Of a stretch of 35,223 nucleotides of DNA, positions 15,814-24,280 are shown piece by piece; positions within the stretch are counted from its first letter, which is position 1, and each line of letters opens with the position of its first letter. The position numbers were made by a program, and so were the translations under genes. This DNA comes from Anaerolineae bacterium (GTDB lineage: Bacteria; Chloroflexota; Anaerolineae; Aggregatilineales; Phototrophicaceae), in assembly GCA_022822305.1 (NCBI GenBank), contig JAJEBY010000012.1, positions 1 to 35,223 on the forward strand, given 5' to 3'. The notes below the pieces were generated by a model that worked only from the letters and a program-made list of their open reading frames with translations, was not told the DNA's origin and did not search any database.

Positions 15814-17013
15814 TTATGCGTTCGCGGCATCCAGAGCGGCTTGCTGCTCGGCGATCATCTCGTCCGCGCAGTGCAGAGAATCAAGCCAAGCCTGGTCGTC
15901 CGCCTGGCGTTGTTCCAGCGGGATGATTTTACCGCGCCGCGCGATCGCCGCCAGCAGGCGCGGGTTCAGCTTGGTCGTTCCGTCACTCTCGATGACGGCG
16001 ACGGCTTCGTCCATCACCGCTTCGCTGATATCGACTCCTTGCGCTTCCGCCGAATCCAGATTGACGCCAACGTAGAATTCCCCGGTTGTGCCGATGCCGA
16101 GGCGGGCAAGATCCACATCGCCATTCAAATGCGCCGTCAAAATGCGCCCGAGATTGATACCGTTGGCATACATTGGCGACGAGCCCGCGCCGATAGTGGC
16201 GCCGTAATAGATCGCGCTGAAGCTGGGATAGAATACCGGCAAACCAATTTCGCTGGCGATTTCGGTGATGATGGGCAATCCGCTCGCTGTGATAGCATCA
16301 AGCGGCAGCATGATCGCGCCAACTCCGGCATCTACCAGGCTATTGGCGGCCGCGCGCAAATCCGCCAAAGCGACGACCCCGGCTGTATGTATCTTGATGC
16401 CCAACGATTCAGCGGATTCCATGATCTGTTGCGCGCCGAATTGGCCGGACGCATCTCTTGTGCTGTGGATGACGCCGATCCGCTCGATGTCTGGATCTTG
16501 CATAAGCAGCACGGATATAGCGTAATCGTACGAAAGGGCGGCGGACACCCCGGCGACATGATCCGGTTTGACGCAGGAGGCTTAAGCGACGATGCCACCC
16601 TCATACGGCGTAGATACAAAGATCACCGGCGTCGGCATATCCATTTCGCTGGTTATATGGACGGCGGATTGCGTCACCGTCGCCCCATGCGTGATTAGCA
16701 CGTCAACTTTTTTGTCCAGCGCGTCTTCCAGCATCAGATTCACTGTCGGAAAATCAAAGCCGGCGTCGCCCCAATAAATCGTGATATGCTCGCCTTCGTG
16801 GTCGCGCCGCGATTCGAGAATGCGATTCTCCTCCGTCGAAATAAAACCGTACGACTCCAAAACGTCGAGAATGGCGCCTTCGGTGATGTCGATGTTCGGC
16901 AGCGCGCCGAAGCGCACAATCCCGATCGTCGGCTTGTCCATGTCCTGCGCCAAACTGCCGAACATCGGGCAAAGCGCGAGCACAAGCGTAACCAAAAGAA
17001 TTCTCTTAAACAT
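15814..17013 (-). pseudogene. ABC transporter substrate-binding protein (TrpX/YtgA-like PF04392 type), interrupted by in-frame TAA
   Basis: Two open segments in the same frame (17013-16585 and 16581-15814) join into one binding protein of about 400 residues. The first has a signal peptide (MFKRILLVTLVLALCPMFGS) and VDVLITHGATVTQSAV and PVIFVSTPYEGGIVA; the second continues VAGVSAALSYDYAISVLL and IERIGVIHSTRDASGQ, the expected order for the ABC_sub_bind family. They are separated only by one TAA (16582-16584); both sides keep coding quality, so a single CAA to TAA change is the simplest cause. No ribosome site precedes the second half. No permease or ATPase gene is adjacent. Could also be a sequencing error or recoded codon. 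Confidence 0.75.
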
Positions 17014-17091
17014 TCGACCCGTCCTCTCCAATCTGATTGGCTCGATAGTTCTAATATCATTGTATTACAAATCTGCTTCATTATGAAACTA

Positions 17092-17121
17092 TTGACAGTA
17101 GAAAAGACAGACAAATACCAG
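17092..17121 (+). promoter_or_regulatory. Possible promoter upstream of the nadK leader
   Basis: TTGACA (17092-17097, perfect) with TACCAG (17116-17121, three of six) at 18 bp. The -10 is weak, so this is only a candidate. Confidence 0.35.
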
Positions 17122-17134
17122 TGGCATTCGATTT

Positions 17135-17273
17135 GCGCTATCAGCGCCGACCTCGCACTGCGACCGCCCCGGTACTGTCCGAGGAGCCAAATTAAAGCCG
17201 CTCAATGCGGCCTAGCTGGTGAAGAGGCTAGACCTGTCGCAGCAAGTTTGGCCGCCCGCGGCAGCGGGTTTTT
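17135..17273 (+). promoter_or_regulatory. Structured leader of nadK ending in a terminator-like hairpin
   Basis: Four successive inverted repeats occur: GCGCT/AGCGC (17135-17147), CCTCG/CGAGG (17151-17184), GCCGC/GCGGC (17197-17211), and CTAGC/GCTAG (17212-17231). They are followed by CCCGC-GGCA-GCGGG and TTTTT (17255-17273), the shape of an intrinsic terminator, 35 bp before the nadK start. The layout resembles an attenuator or small RNA; no known riboswitch class was recognised. Short stems make this tentative. Confidence 0.4.
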
Positions 17274-17310
17274 GTATGGGATTGCTCATAAAGTTGCGCC
17301 ATAATGAGTG

Positions 17311-18231
17311 ATGCGGACACTGACGACTGGAACGAGGCCATCGTTGAGCGATTTCAAGCTGATCGGCATTTTGGCGCATCCCGCCCGCCCCGATACGCAT
17401 CCGGTGGCGCAAGACATCGCCAACAGTCTGCGCGATTGTGGCATCGACACCTGGGTCCATACCGTTTGGGACGAAGACAGCGTCCGGCGCGAAGTCGCCA
17501 AAGCGGATATTGTGATGGCGATCGGCGGCGACGGCGCCATGCTGCGCGCGGGACGCGTCTGTGCAGAGCATGGGGTGCCCGTGCTGGGCATCAATATGGG
17601 GCGGCTGGGCTTCCTGACCGAGATTGAGGGCCCCGGCGAGTGGCAGAGGCGACTGGATCAATTGCTGCGCGGCGACTTCTGGATCGAGAAGCGCATGATG
17701 CTGCAGGCGACCTTGCTGGAAAACCGGCGACGCGTGATCGGCTGTTACAGCGCGCTCAACGATGTGGTAATCAGCGGCAGTGTCTTGGGACGGATGATCC
17801 AGATCGACAGTTATATCGACAAACATTGGGCGACCAGCTACAACGCCGATGCCTTAATCATATCGACGCCGACCGGTTCCACGGCCTATGCGCTGGCCAC
17901 GGGCGGGCCGATCCTGCCGCCGGAACTGCGCAACATTCTGATGGTGCCGATGGCGCCGCATCTGAGCATGGATCGGCCGATCGTGCTGGAGCGCGGCGCC
18001 GTGGTCGATATTGAACCGACGCCGGAAAACCAGCATCAAGTGGTGTTGACAGCCGATGGCCGCGTGGTGGCGAGGCTGGATGAGCATCAGCACGTGCGCA
18101 TCACCTCGGCCGAGCCGGAGAGCCGTTTCGTGCGTATGCGCGAGCGCAACTATTTCTATCGCTCGCTGCTGGATCGCATGGAGCCGCGAGTCAATCGGCA
18201 TGGTCCGCCGCGGATGACCTTCGATGAATGA
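17311..18231 (+). CDS. nadK: NAD kinase
   Basis: About 306 residues. NAD kinase phosphorylates NAD to NADP in the cytoplasm. IGGDGAML (GGDG at 72-75) is the conserved ATP/NAD motif, ALNDVVI is the NE/D motif, and STPTGSTAYALATGGPI is the second signature. The usual PHxLxxRPIV loop is present as PHLSMDRPIVL. Starts GTG 17308, ATG 17311 and TTG 17344 are all possible. The last gives the family-like SDFKLIGILAHP start and has GAGG five bases upstream. The gene is followed by a small zinc-finger membrane protein and recN, a common NAD kinase neighbour. Confidence 0.93.
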   Translation: MRTLTTGTRPSLSDFKLIGILAHPARPDTHPVAQDIANSLRDCGIDTWVHTVWDEDSVRREVAKADIVMAIGGDGAMLRAGRVCAEHGVPVLGINMGRLGFLTEIEGPGEWQRRLDQLLRGDFWIEKRMMLQATLLENRRRVIGCYSALNDVVISGSVLGRMIQIDSYIDKHWATSYNADALIISTPTGSTAYALATGGPILPPELRNILMVPMAPHLSMDRPIVLERGAVVDIEPTPENQHQVVLTADGRVVARLDEHQHVRITSAEPESRFVRMRERNYFYRSLLDRMEPRVNRHGPPRMTFDE

Positions 18232-18258
18232 GTCAGCTGGAGCATAATCGAGGCGAAG

Positions 18259-18768
18259 ATGAGCGAAACATCTCCCGAATTGAGGCTCGATGACGACTTG
18301 CATTACTGCGCCGTGCATCCGGAGCGTGATACCGGGCTGCGCTGCAATCGCTGTGAGCGCTATATGTGCGTCGACTGCGCCCAGAGAACGCCGGTCGGGT
18401 ACACCTGCCGCGAATGCGTGCGCGGCCACGAGAACCGATTCTTCGAGGGCACGACGCTGGATTACGCGGTGGTGGCCCTGGTTTCGGCCATTGGCGGCGC
18501 CATCGTGGCCGGGGCGACAACGCTCTTCGGAGGCTTCTTGCTGCTGGGTTTCATCGCGGCGCCGGCCATCGGCGGCATGACCGCGCAAATCGCCTTGCAA
18601 CTGACGGGAAGGCGGCGGGGAAGACAGAGCGGGTATGTCTGCGGCGGCGGCTTGCTGGCGGGCGGATTGGTCGCCGGCTTCTTCCTCACCGGATTGGGAT
18701 TGTTCTCGCTGCTTTATCTGGCGCTGGCTGTGTCAGCCGCTTTCGCCAGCTTCAAGGTTTCGATATGA
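18259..18768 (+). CDS. Small zinc-binding membrane protein
   Basis: A 169-residue protein. The N-terminal 50 residues hold a cysteine/histidine cluster: CAVHP, CNRCERYMCVDCAQRTPVGYTC and RECV. This resembles the B-box-like zinc module found before rhomboid and other membrane domains. Three or four hydrophobic helices follow (VVALVSAIGGAIVAG, GGFLLLGFIAAPAIGG, LLAGGLVAGFFLTGLGL, FSLLYLALAVSAAF). No protease motif is seen, so it is not a rhomboid. Its ATG is 27 bp after nadK and its stop is 27 bp before recN, suggesting one operon. Function unknown. Confidence 0.75.
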   Translation: MSETSPELRLDDDLHYCAVHPERDTGLRCNRCERYMCVDCAQRTPVGYTCRECVRGHENRFFEGTTLDYAVVALVSAIGGAIVAGATTLFGGFLLLGFIAAPAIGGMTAQIALQLTGRRRGRQSGYVCGGGLLAGGLVAGFFLTGLGLFSLLYLALAVSAAFASFKVSI

Positions 18769-18795
18769 CGCGGGCCAAGCGATAAGCCTCCGACA

Positions 18796-20556
18796 ATGTT
18801 AGAAGAACTGCGTGTGCGCAACTTTGCCGTGATTGACGAGCTGGAGCTTCGCTTCGGCGCGGGACTGAATGTCATCACGGGGGAGACCGGCGCCGGCAAG
18901 TCAATTTTGATTGACGCGGTGGAGCTGCTTTTGGGGGCTCGGGCCGATCCGGTCTATGTGCGCGAGGGCAGCGAACGCAGCGTCATTGAAGGCGTCATCG
19001 CGCTCGACCAGGTCAACCGTTTTGGCCTGTTGGCGCTGCTGGATCGCGAAGCTCTGCTCGATGCCGATGATCAAGATTTCCTGACGCTGACGCGAGAAAT
19101 TCGTGGACGCGGCCGATCCAGCGCTCGCGTCAACGGCGTAGCGGTGAATGCCGCGCTGCTCAGCCAAATCGGCGGATTGCTCTTTGATATCCACGGGCAA
19201 AGCGAACATCTTTCGCTTTTGCGTCCGCGCAATCATATAGATCTGCTGGATCGCTATGCCGATCTGCTCGATATCCGCGCCGGCTTGGCGAGTTTGGTGC
19301 AAGAGTTGACGGGCGTGCAGGGCGAGTTGCGCCGTTTATCCGAAGCGGGCGATTCCAGCAAGCGCCGCGCCGAACTGCTGCGTCACGAACTGGCTGACAT
19401 CGCCGCCGCCGCCCTGGCGCCGGACGAAGAGGCGAACTTGCTGGCGGAGCGCGTTCGCCTGGCTAACAGCGAGCAGCTGGCGATGCTGGCCAACGAAGCG
19501 GCAATGCTGCTCGATGGCGACGATCGGGGCGGGCGGCTATCCGCCGTCGATGGCTTGATGAGTGTTGCGGCGGCATTGGCGAAACTCTCGGCGATTGACG
19601 GCGACATGAGCGGCGATCATGAACTGGCGGAGAACCTGGCGCAAGGCGCGCAAGAGCTGGCGCTGACACTGACGCGCTATGCCGCCGATGCCGAATTCGA
19701 TCCATCGCGGCTGGATGAAGTCGAAGAGCGCCTGGAATTGATCAAATCACTGAAGCGGCGCTTCAAAGCCACGAGCATCGACGATGTCCTGGCCTACGCC
19801 GATGCGGCGGCGCGCGAATTGGAACACATCGATCAAGGCGACGAACGCTTGCTGCAACTGCGCGCCGGCGAAGCGCGACTGCTGGCGAGTATCGGCGATA
19901 TTTGTCAGCGGCTCAGCGCGGCGCGGGCGGAAGCTGGTCGCGCCTTAAGCGCGGCGATCGTGCGCGAGCTGGGGGATCTGCGCATGGAGCGCGCCCGCTT
20001 CGACGTGCGGCTGGCGCAGGCGGAACATCCGGCTGGCTGCATCGTCGGCGACAAGCGCTACAAATTTGATGCCAAAGGCAAGGATGACGTCGAGTTCATG
20101 CTGAGCGTGAATCCGGGCGGTCAGTTGCTTCCCCTGGCGAAGGTGGCATCGGGAGGCGAAGCCGCGCGCATCATGCTGGCGCTGAAGCGAGTGCTATCTG
20201 TTGCCGATCAAACGCCGATCTTGATCTTTGATGAGGTCGATCAGGGCATCGGCGGGCGCATCGGCGCGGTAGTGGGCGAAAAGCTCTGGACGCTGGGACG
20301 CGAGCATCAAGTGCTCTGCGTGACGCATCTGCCGCAATTGGCCGGATTCGCCGACCAACATTTTCACGCGCAGAAGCTGATGCGCGGGACGGGTGTGGCG
20401 ACGGACGTGCGCGCTTTGGGAGAGGACAGCGAGCGCGTTGCTGAGCTGGCGGAGATGTTAGGCACGGCCGGCGACGCGGGGCAGCAGTCGGCGCGGGAGA
20501 TACTGGCGGCGGCGCGGACGCGGAAGCTGGCGCCGGAGAATCGCCAGGCGGGATAA
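18796..20556 (+). CDS. recN: DNA repair protein RecN
   Basis: A 586-residue SMC-like ATPase of full family length. Walker A is GETGAGKS (29-36), with DIHGQSEHLSLLRP after it. A central coiled coil spans about 150-420, containing the QAEH and FMLSVNPGG stretches near its end. The ABC signature is SGGE (452-455), Walker B LIFDEVDQGIGG (about 476-487) and VTHLPQLA (510-517). RecN tethers DNA ends during double-strand-break repair. It lies in one run with nadK and the zinc-finger membrane gene. No LexA-like site was identified. Very confident. Confidence 0.97.
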   Translation: MLEELRVRNFAVIDELELRFGAGLNVITGETGAGKSILIDAVELLLGARADPVYVREGSERSVIEGVIALDQVNRFGLLALLDREALLDADDQDFLTLTREIRGRGRSSARVNGVAVNAALLSQIGGLLFDIHGQSEHLSLLRPRNHIDLLDRYADLLDIRAGLASLVQELTGVQGELRRLSEAGDSSKRRAELLRHELADIAAAALAPDEEANLLAERVRLANSEQLAMLANEAAMLLDGDDRGGRLSAVDGLMSVAAALAKLSAIDGDMSGDHELAENLAQGAQELALTLTRYAADAEFDPSRLDEVEERLELIKSLKRRFKATSIDDVLAYADAAARELEHIDQGDERLLQLRAGEARLLASIGDICQRLSAARAEAGRALSAAIVRELGDLRMERARFDVRLAQAEHPAGCIVGDKRYKFDAKGKDDVEFMLSVNPGGQLLPLAKVASGGEAARIMLALKRVLSVADQTPILIFDEVDQGIGGRIGAVVGEKLWTLGREHQVLCVTHLPQLAGFADQHFHAQKLMRGTGVATDVRALGEDSERVAELAEMLGTAGDAGQQSAREILAAARTRKLAPENRQAG

Positions 20557-20848
20557 TCTGGCTGTTAATGAGGTAGAGATCAAAAGTTTTTCTGCGCGCT
20601 CAGCAGTAACAACAAAAGAGTGCAACAAAAAGGAACACTGTAGGCGTCTCGCTGAGACGCCCGCTGTATTTCCTTGGTATTTCGAGCGCGGGCGACCTGA
20701 TAGGTCGCCCCTACAAATTCTCTACGTGATCGTGAAACTGTGGTGTTTCGAGGGCGGGCGACTCACAGAGTCGCCCCTACATTTGTTTGCGCGCTGGCGG
20801 GCGACCTGATAGGTCGCCCCTACGATTCCGCTATGTCGCTGTGGTGAA
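20557..20848. other. Repeat-filled gap between converging recN and maeB
   Basis: About 290 bp with no gene. It holds four palindromic repeats in the same orientation (see next entry). No clear T-tailed terminator was found, so the palindromes may serve that role for both converging transcripts. Confidence 0.7.
20642..20824 (+). repeat. Cluster of four palindromic repeats, three stem types
   Basis: 20642-20662 has arms AGGCGTCTC/GAGACGCCC. 20690-20715 and 20799-20824 have GGGCGACCT/AGGTCGCCC with a GAT loop. 20756-20781 has GGGCGACTC/GAGTCGCCC with an ACA loop. The last three are 26 bp units ending CCTACA or CCTACG. Stem changes are compensatory, keeping base pairing. Confidence 0.9.
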
Positions 20849-23098
20849 TCAACGACCCTGCGCGTCCATGGCGGCAACCGCCGCGATCGCCACGATATCC
20901 TCGACATCATCGCCCGCCTGCAGCACGTGCACAGGCGCGCCCATGCCCAGCAGGATCGGTCCGATTGCTTCGGCTTTGCTCAAGCGCGAGAGCAGCTTGT
21001 AGGAGATGTTGGCCGCGTCCAGATTGGGGAAAACCAGCACATTGGCGTCTTTGACCTGGCTGAAGGGATAGCGATCCTCGATGATGTCGATAACTACGGC
21101 GGTATCGGCCTGCATTTCGCCATCGACCACGATATCGGGACGTTTTTCGCGCACCAGCTGGACCGCGCGCGAGACTTTGTCGCTGTGCGGATGGGGTGTG
21201 GCGCCGAAGTTGGAAAATGACAGCATCGCCACGCGCGGCGCCAGCCCCAGCGTGACGGCAAAGTCGTTAGCCAGCACCGCCACTTCCGACAGCGTCTCGG
21301 CATCGGGATCGATATTGACGGTGGCATCGGTGAAGAGGTAGGTGCGATCTTCGACGATCATCAGATAGACGCCGGAAGCACGAGTGGCGCCCGCGCGCGT
21401 GCCACAGACTTGCAGGGCCGGTCTTATCACATCGGGATATTCGTAAGCCAGTCCGCTGACCATGGCATCGGCATCGCCTCTCTTGACCATCAACGACGCG
21501 TAGTAATTGCGCTGGCGGGCCAGCGAGCGCGCCTTGCCGACGGTGAAGCCTTTGCGATGGCGCAATTCATACAGCATGTCGCCATACGCGAACAGATTGT
21601 CCTCCAGGTAATGATCGAAACAAACCGGCTCGTAGTTCAATCCCAGGCTGTCAATCGTTTCACGAATGCGCTGCGGCCGTCCCATCAGGATTGGATCACC
21701 GATGCCTTCGTCGCGGACTTGCATGGCGGCGCGGATAATCTTGGGTTCTTCGCCCTCGGGGAAAACGATGCGCTGGCGCTGTCCCATGCGGGCGCGATTG
21801 ATGATGTTTTGGCGCACCTGCCGTCCGATGCCCTGGCGCGCAATCAGTTCCTGTCGATACTCGTCCATATCGAGCTGGCGCCGCGCCACGCCGGAATCCA
21901 TAGCCGCTTGCGCCACCGCCGGCGCCACCCACAGCAGCACGCGCGGATCAAGCGGTTTGGGAATCAGATAGTCTTTGCCGAATTTTATGGAATCCTGTCC
22001 ATAAGCGGCCAGCACGCTATCGGGCACATCTTCGTGCGCCAGCGCCGCCAGGGCTCGCGCCGCCGCCATTTTCATTTCTTCGTTGATGCCGGTGGCATAG
22101 ACATCCAGCGCGCCGCGGAAGATGAAGGGGAAACCCAGTACATTGTTGACCTGGTTGACATAATCGCTGCGACCGGTGCCGATGATGGCGTCGGGGCGCA
22201 CCTCCAGCGCCAGCTCCGGCATGATCTCCGGCGTGGGATTGGCCATTACGAAGAGCATCGGATCCGGCGCCATGCCCATGATCATCTCCTGCGTGACTGA
22301 ACCGGCAATCGACAAACCCAGCAGCACGTCGGCGCCCTGCAAGGCGTCGTGTAGCGTGCGCGCTTCGGTCGGGACGGCGAATTCGGATTTGTACATATTC
22401 ATGCCGTCCTCGCGCTGATGGTGGATCACGCCGCGCGAATCCAACATCAAGACGTTTTCCCGCGATACACCCAGCGACTTGACAAATTTGCCGGTGGCGA
22501 TGGCGCTGGCGCCGGCGCCGTTGATCACCACTTTGATGTCCTCAATACGCTTGCCGGTGATCTCCAGAGCATTGAGCAGCGCCGCGCCCGAGATGATAGC
22601 TGTGCCGTGCTGGTCGTCGTGGAAAACCGGAATATCCAATTCTTCGATCAGCCGCTCTTCAATTTCGAAGCATTCCGGCGCCTTGATGTCCTCGAGGTTG
22701 ATGCCGCCGAAGGTCGGCGCCAGGGCCGTACAAACTTCAATGATCTCGTCGGCGCTCTGCGACGTGATCTCGATATCGAAGACATCGACATCGGCGAATT
22801 TCTTGAAGAGCACGCCCTTGCCTTCCATGACCGGCTTGGACGCCAGCGGTCCGCGATCGCCCAGGCCCAGGATGGCGCTGCCGTTGGAAATCACCGCCAC
22901 CAGGTTGGCGCGCGCTGTCATCTCGAAGACAGCGAGCGGGTCTTTGTCGATCTCCAGCACGGCTTCGGCGACGCCGGGCGAGTAGGCCAGGGACAGATGC
23001 AGCTGGCTGTCGAGCGGCTTGCTGGGCGTGACTTCGATTTTGCCCGGGCGTCCGCGGCGGTGGTAATCGAGGGCTTCCTGGCGTGTGAATGAGACCAT
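20849..23098 (-). CDS. maeB: NADP-dependent malic enzyme with C-terminal phosphotransacetylase-like domain
   Basis: 749 residues, the normal length of MaeB. It oxidatively decarboxylates malate to pyruvate. The malic N-terminal domain (1-150) shows [10 protein letters not shown] (Tyr39) and [17 protein letters not shown] (Lys94 area), and HDDQHGTA supplies the metal ligands. The NAD(P)-binding domain follows with [11 protein letters not shown] (about 190-200). The last 320 residues (from [16 protein letters not shown] onward) form a PTA_PTB domain that usually regulates through acyl-CoA binding. AAGGAGG lies 6-8 nt before the ATG, a strong site. A lone palindromic-repeat gap separates it from recN on the left and the NYN gene on the right. 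MaeB-type enzymes are typical of gluconeogenic control. Confidence 0.95.
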   Translation of the reverse strand: MVSFTRQEALDYHRRGRPGKIEVTPSKPLDSQLHLSLAYSPGVAEAVLEIDKDPLAVFEMTARANLVAVISNGSAILGLGDRGPLASKPVMEGKGVLFKKFADVDVFDIEITSQSADEIIEVCTALAPTFGGINLEDIKAPECFEIEERLIEELDIPVFHDDQHGTAIISGAALLNALEITGKRIEDIKVVINGAGASAIATGKFVKSLGVSRENVLMLDSRGVIHHQREDGMNMYKSEFAVPTEARTLHDALQGADVLLGLSIAGSVTQEMIMGMAPDPMLFVMANPTPEIMPELALEVRPDAIIGTGRSDYVNQVNNVLGFPFIFRGALDVYATGINEEMKMAAARALAALAHEDVPDSVLAAYGQDSIKFGKDYLIPKPLDPRVLLWVAPAVAQAAMDSGVARRQLDMDEYRQELIARQGIGRQVRQNIINRARMGQRQRIVFPEGEEPKIIRAAMQVRDEGIGDPILMGRPQRIRETIDSLGLNYEPVCFDHYLEDNLFAYGDMLYELRHRKGFTVGKARSLARQRNYYASLMVKRGDADAMVSGLAYEYPDVIRPALQVCGTRAGATRASGVYLMIVEDRTYLFTDATVNIDPDAETLSEVAVLANDFAVTLGLAPRVAMLSFSNFGATPHPHSDKVSRAVQLVREKRPDIVVDGEMQADTAVVIDIIEDRYPFSQVKDANVLVFPNLDAANISYKLLSRLSKAEAIGPILLGMGAPVHVLQAGDDVEDIVAIAAVAAMDAQGR

Positions 23099-23158
23099 GG
23101 CGGTTTCCTCCTTAGGAGAGGTGTGAACGCTACCATTATTTTAGCGTAAGTGCGGCGT

Positions 23159-23240
23159 GGGGCGAGACAAGGGCCGCCCCTACAGTTGTCAATTCTGCGG
23201 CGGAGGCGGATGTAGGAGCGACCCACTGGGTCACCCGCGA
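23159..23240 (+). repeat. Palindromic repeat and degenerate copy upstream of maeB
   Basis: 23159-23184 reads GGGGCGAGACAAGGGCCGCC then CCTACA, and 23212-23239 holds a second, decayed copy (GCGACCCACTGGGTCACCCGC). Nothing else is seen in 23099-23285. Confidence 0.65.
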
Positions 23241-23285
23241 ACTTAAGTAGCACTTTGTCAGCGCTGCCAATGAGGTGTGTGGGAA

Positions 23286-23867
23286 CTATTTGATTTGTCG
23301 GATCGCATCCAAGAAAGGTTGATCGAGATCAACTCGTTCATCGGCGGCTTGCCACAATTCCCTAGCGTGGCTTTGCGTCTGGCCGGTGAATAGCCATACG
23401 GCAATCCCTTCCCTCCGCGCCTCTTCAAAGGCAGGCACCATATCGCTATCTCCGGTAACGACCGCGGCATGCGTGATGGAGCGCTTGGCGCTCAGTAATG
23501 CGAAATCCAAACCTAGCAGTAGATCGACTTGCTTTTGTTGGTAGATCGGCTGTCCTTGATTATCCTTGCCACGATACTTAACAACACCCAATCTTACGGT
23601 AAAACTAGATAGCCGCTCTAGAGCGTCGTAGAACTGACGGCGTTTCTGGAAGAATTTTCTTTCACGTTCAGTAGGGGGATTACTTTGGTGTGGTAAGCCA
23701 TTGTAATAATAAGTTCGCAACAGATCAATTGTTGCTGCAGGGTTTCGTGCGTTTACCCGCCTAAGTATCTCGGAAGAGAGTTTTTCGTAATCAACCCATA
23801 CTGCATTCTTCTTGGCGACCTTATCCAAATACGCTCCATCAACAAAAATCGCTAAGCGAAACATCAT
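23286..23867 (-). CDS. NYN-domain (LabA/DUF88-like) ribonuclease-type protein
   Basis: A 193-residue PIN-like nuclease domain of the NYN family. The acidic site is present: FVDGAYL (Asp10), KQVDLLLGLD (Asp115), VVTGDSDMVPA (Asp140, Asp142). These residues bind Mg or Mn for RNA cleavage in the family. A basic stretch RERKFFQKRRQ may contact RNA. ATG 23867 or 23864 can be used; AAGGA lies about 7 nt upstream. The gene is AT-richer than the malic enzyme. A perfect 8-bp inverted repeat lies 30-55 bp upstream. Monocistronic by position. RNA target unknown; activity inferred. Confidence 0.88.
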   Translation of the reverse strand: MMFRLAIFVDGAYLDKVAKKNAVWVDYEKLSSEILRRVNARNPAATIDLLRTYYYNGLPHQSNPPTERERKFFQKRRQFYDALERLSSFTVRLGVVKYRGKDNQGQPIYQQKQVDLLLGLDFALLSAKRSITHAAVVTGDSDMVPAFEEARREGIAVWLFTGQTQSHARELWQAADERVDLDQPFLDAIRQIK

Positions 23868-23897
23868 TGATCCTTAGCCGTGGCTGAAATAAACGGA

Positions 23898-23922
23898 GAG
23901 GCTAGGAATTTTCGCTAGCCTC
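23898..23922. promoter_or_regulatory. Perfect inverted repeat upstream of the NYN gene
   Basis: GAGGCTAG (23898-23905) and CTAGCCTC (23915-23922) flank a 9-bp GAATTTTCG spacer. It is 31 bp upstream of the NYN start. Could be an operator or a leader hairpin. It is not linked to the palindromic repeat family. Confidence 0.45.
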
Positions 23923-24280
23923 CCGTAAATTGCCTGACGAACTATCTTGAGGTCGCCAGGGGGTATTGTCACCCCACTTTACGCCAATAGACGGCATATG
24001 TCAAGCCCATAAGATCAAGCGGGTGTGGCTAAATCGTGGATATGGGACGCAAAGCGAACTCAGCACTGGGGGATTAACCACAGAGACCACAGAGGGCACA
24101 GAGATATGTTTCAATTGCTCTGAAGCTGCTACATCCACAAAAGTCGCCACTCCCAGTCAGGCCGCGTTACTCAAACGGATAGCGCGGCCCGACCTTGCAA
24201 TAGCGCACGCTTTTGGGCGAGACAAGTCTCGCCACTGCAATTGTCGACTGTTCCGGAGGGGCGCCCGGCGGTATACGGTT
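23923..24280. other. Repeat-bearing gap between the NYN gene and the dehydrogenase
   Basis: No gene seen. It contains a GGGGT/ACCCC hairpin near 23959-23975, a CACAGAG-type repeat at 24074-24103, and degenerate palindromic-repeat text near 24216-24266 (GGGCGAGACAAGTCTCGCC and CAATTGTCGACTGTTCCGG). Confidence 0.6.
24074..24103. repeat. CACAGAG-type dispersed repeat
   Basis: TTAACCACAGAGACCACAGA followed by GGGCACAGAG. It resembles the copy at 3449-3473 but with an extra CACAGAG unit. Confidence 0.7.

Noticed and set aside
16549..16600. Frameshift in the second binding-protein gene
   Set aside because: Both halves are in the same frame (difference divisible by three), so only a stop codon separates them.
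17197..17231. Considered as a tRNA or tRNA remnant
   Set aside because: Two hairpins in a row but no T-loop (GTTCRA) sequence, no anticodon arm geometry and no acceptor stem pairing.
20642..20824. Looked at as a possible CRISPR array (repeats at 43-66 bp intervals)
   Set aside because: Units differ in stem sequence, spacers are unequal and similar to other repeat linkers, and no cas genes are present.
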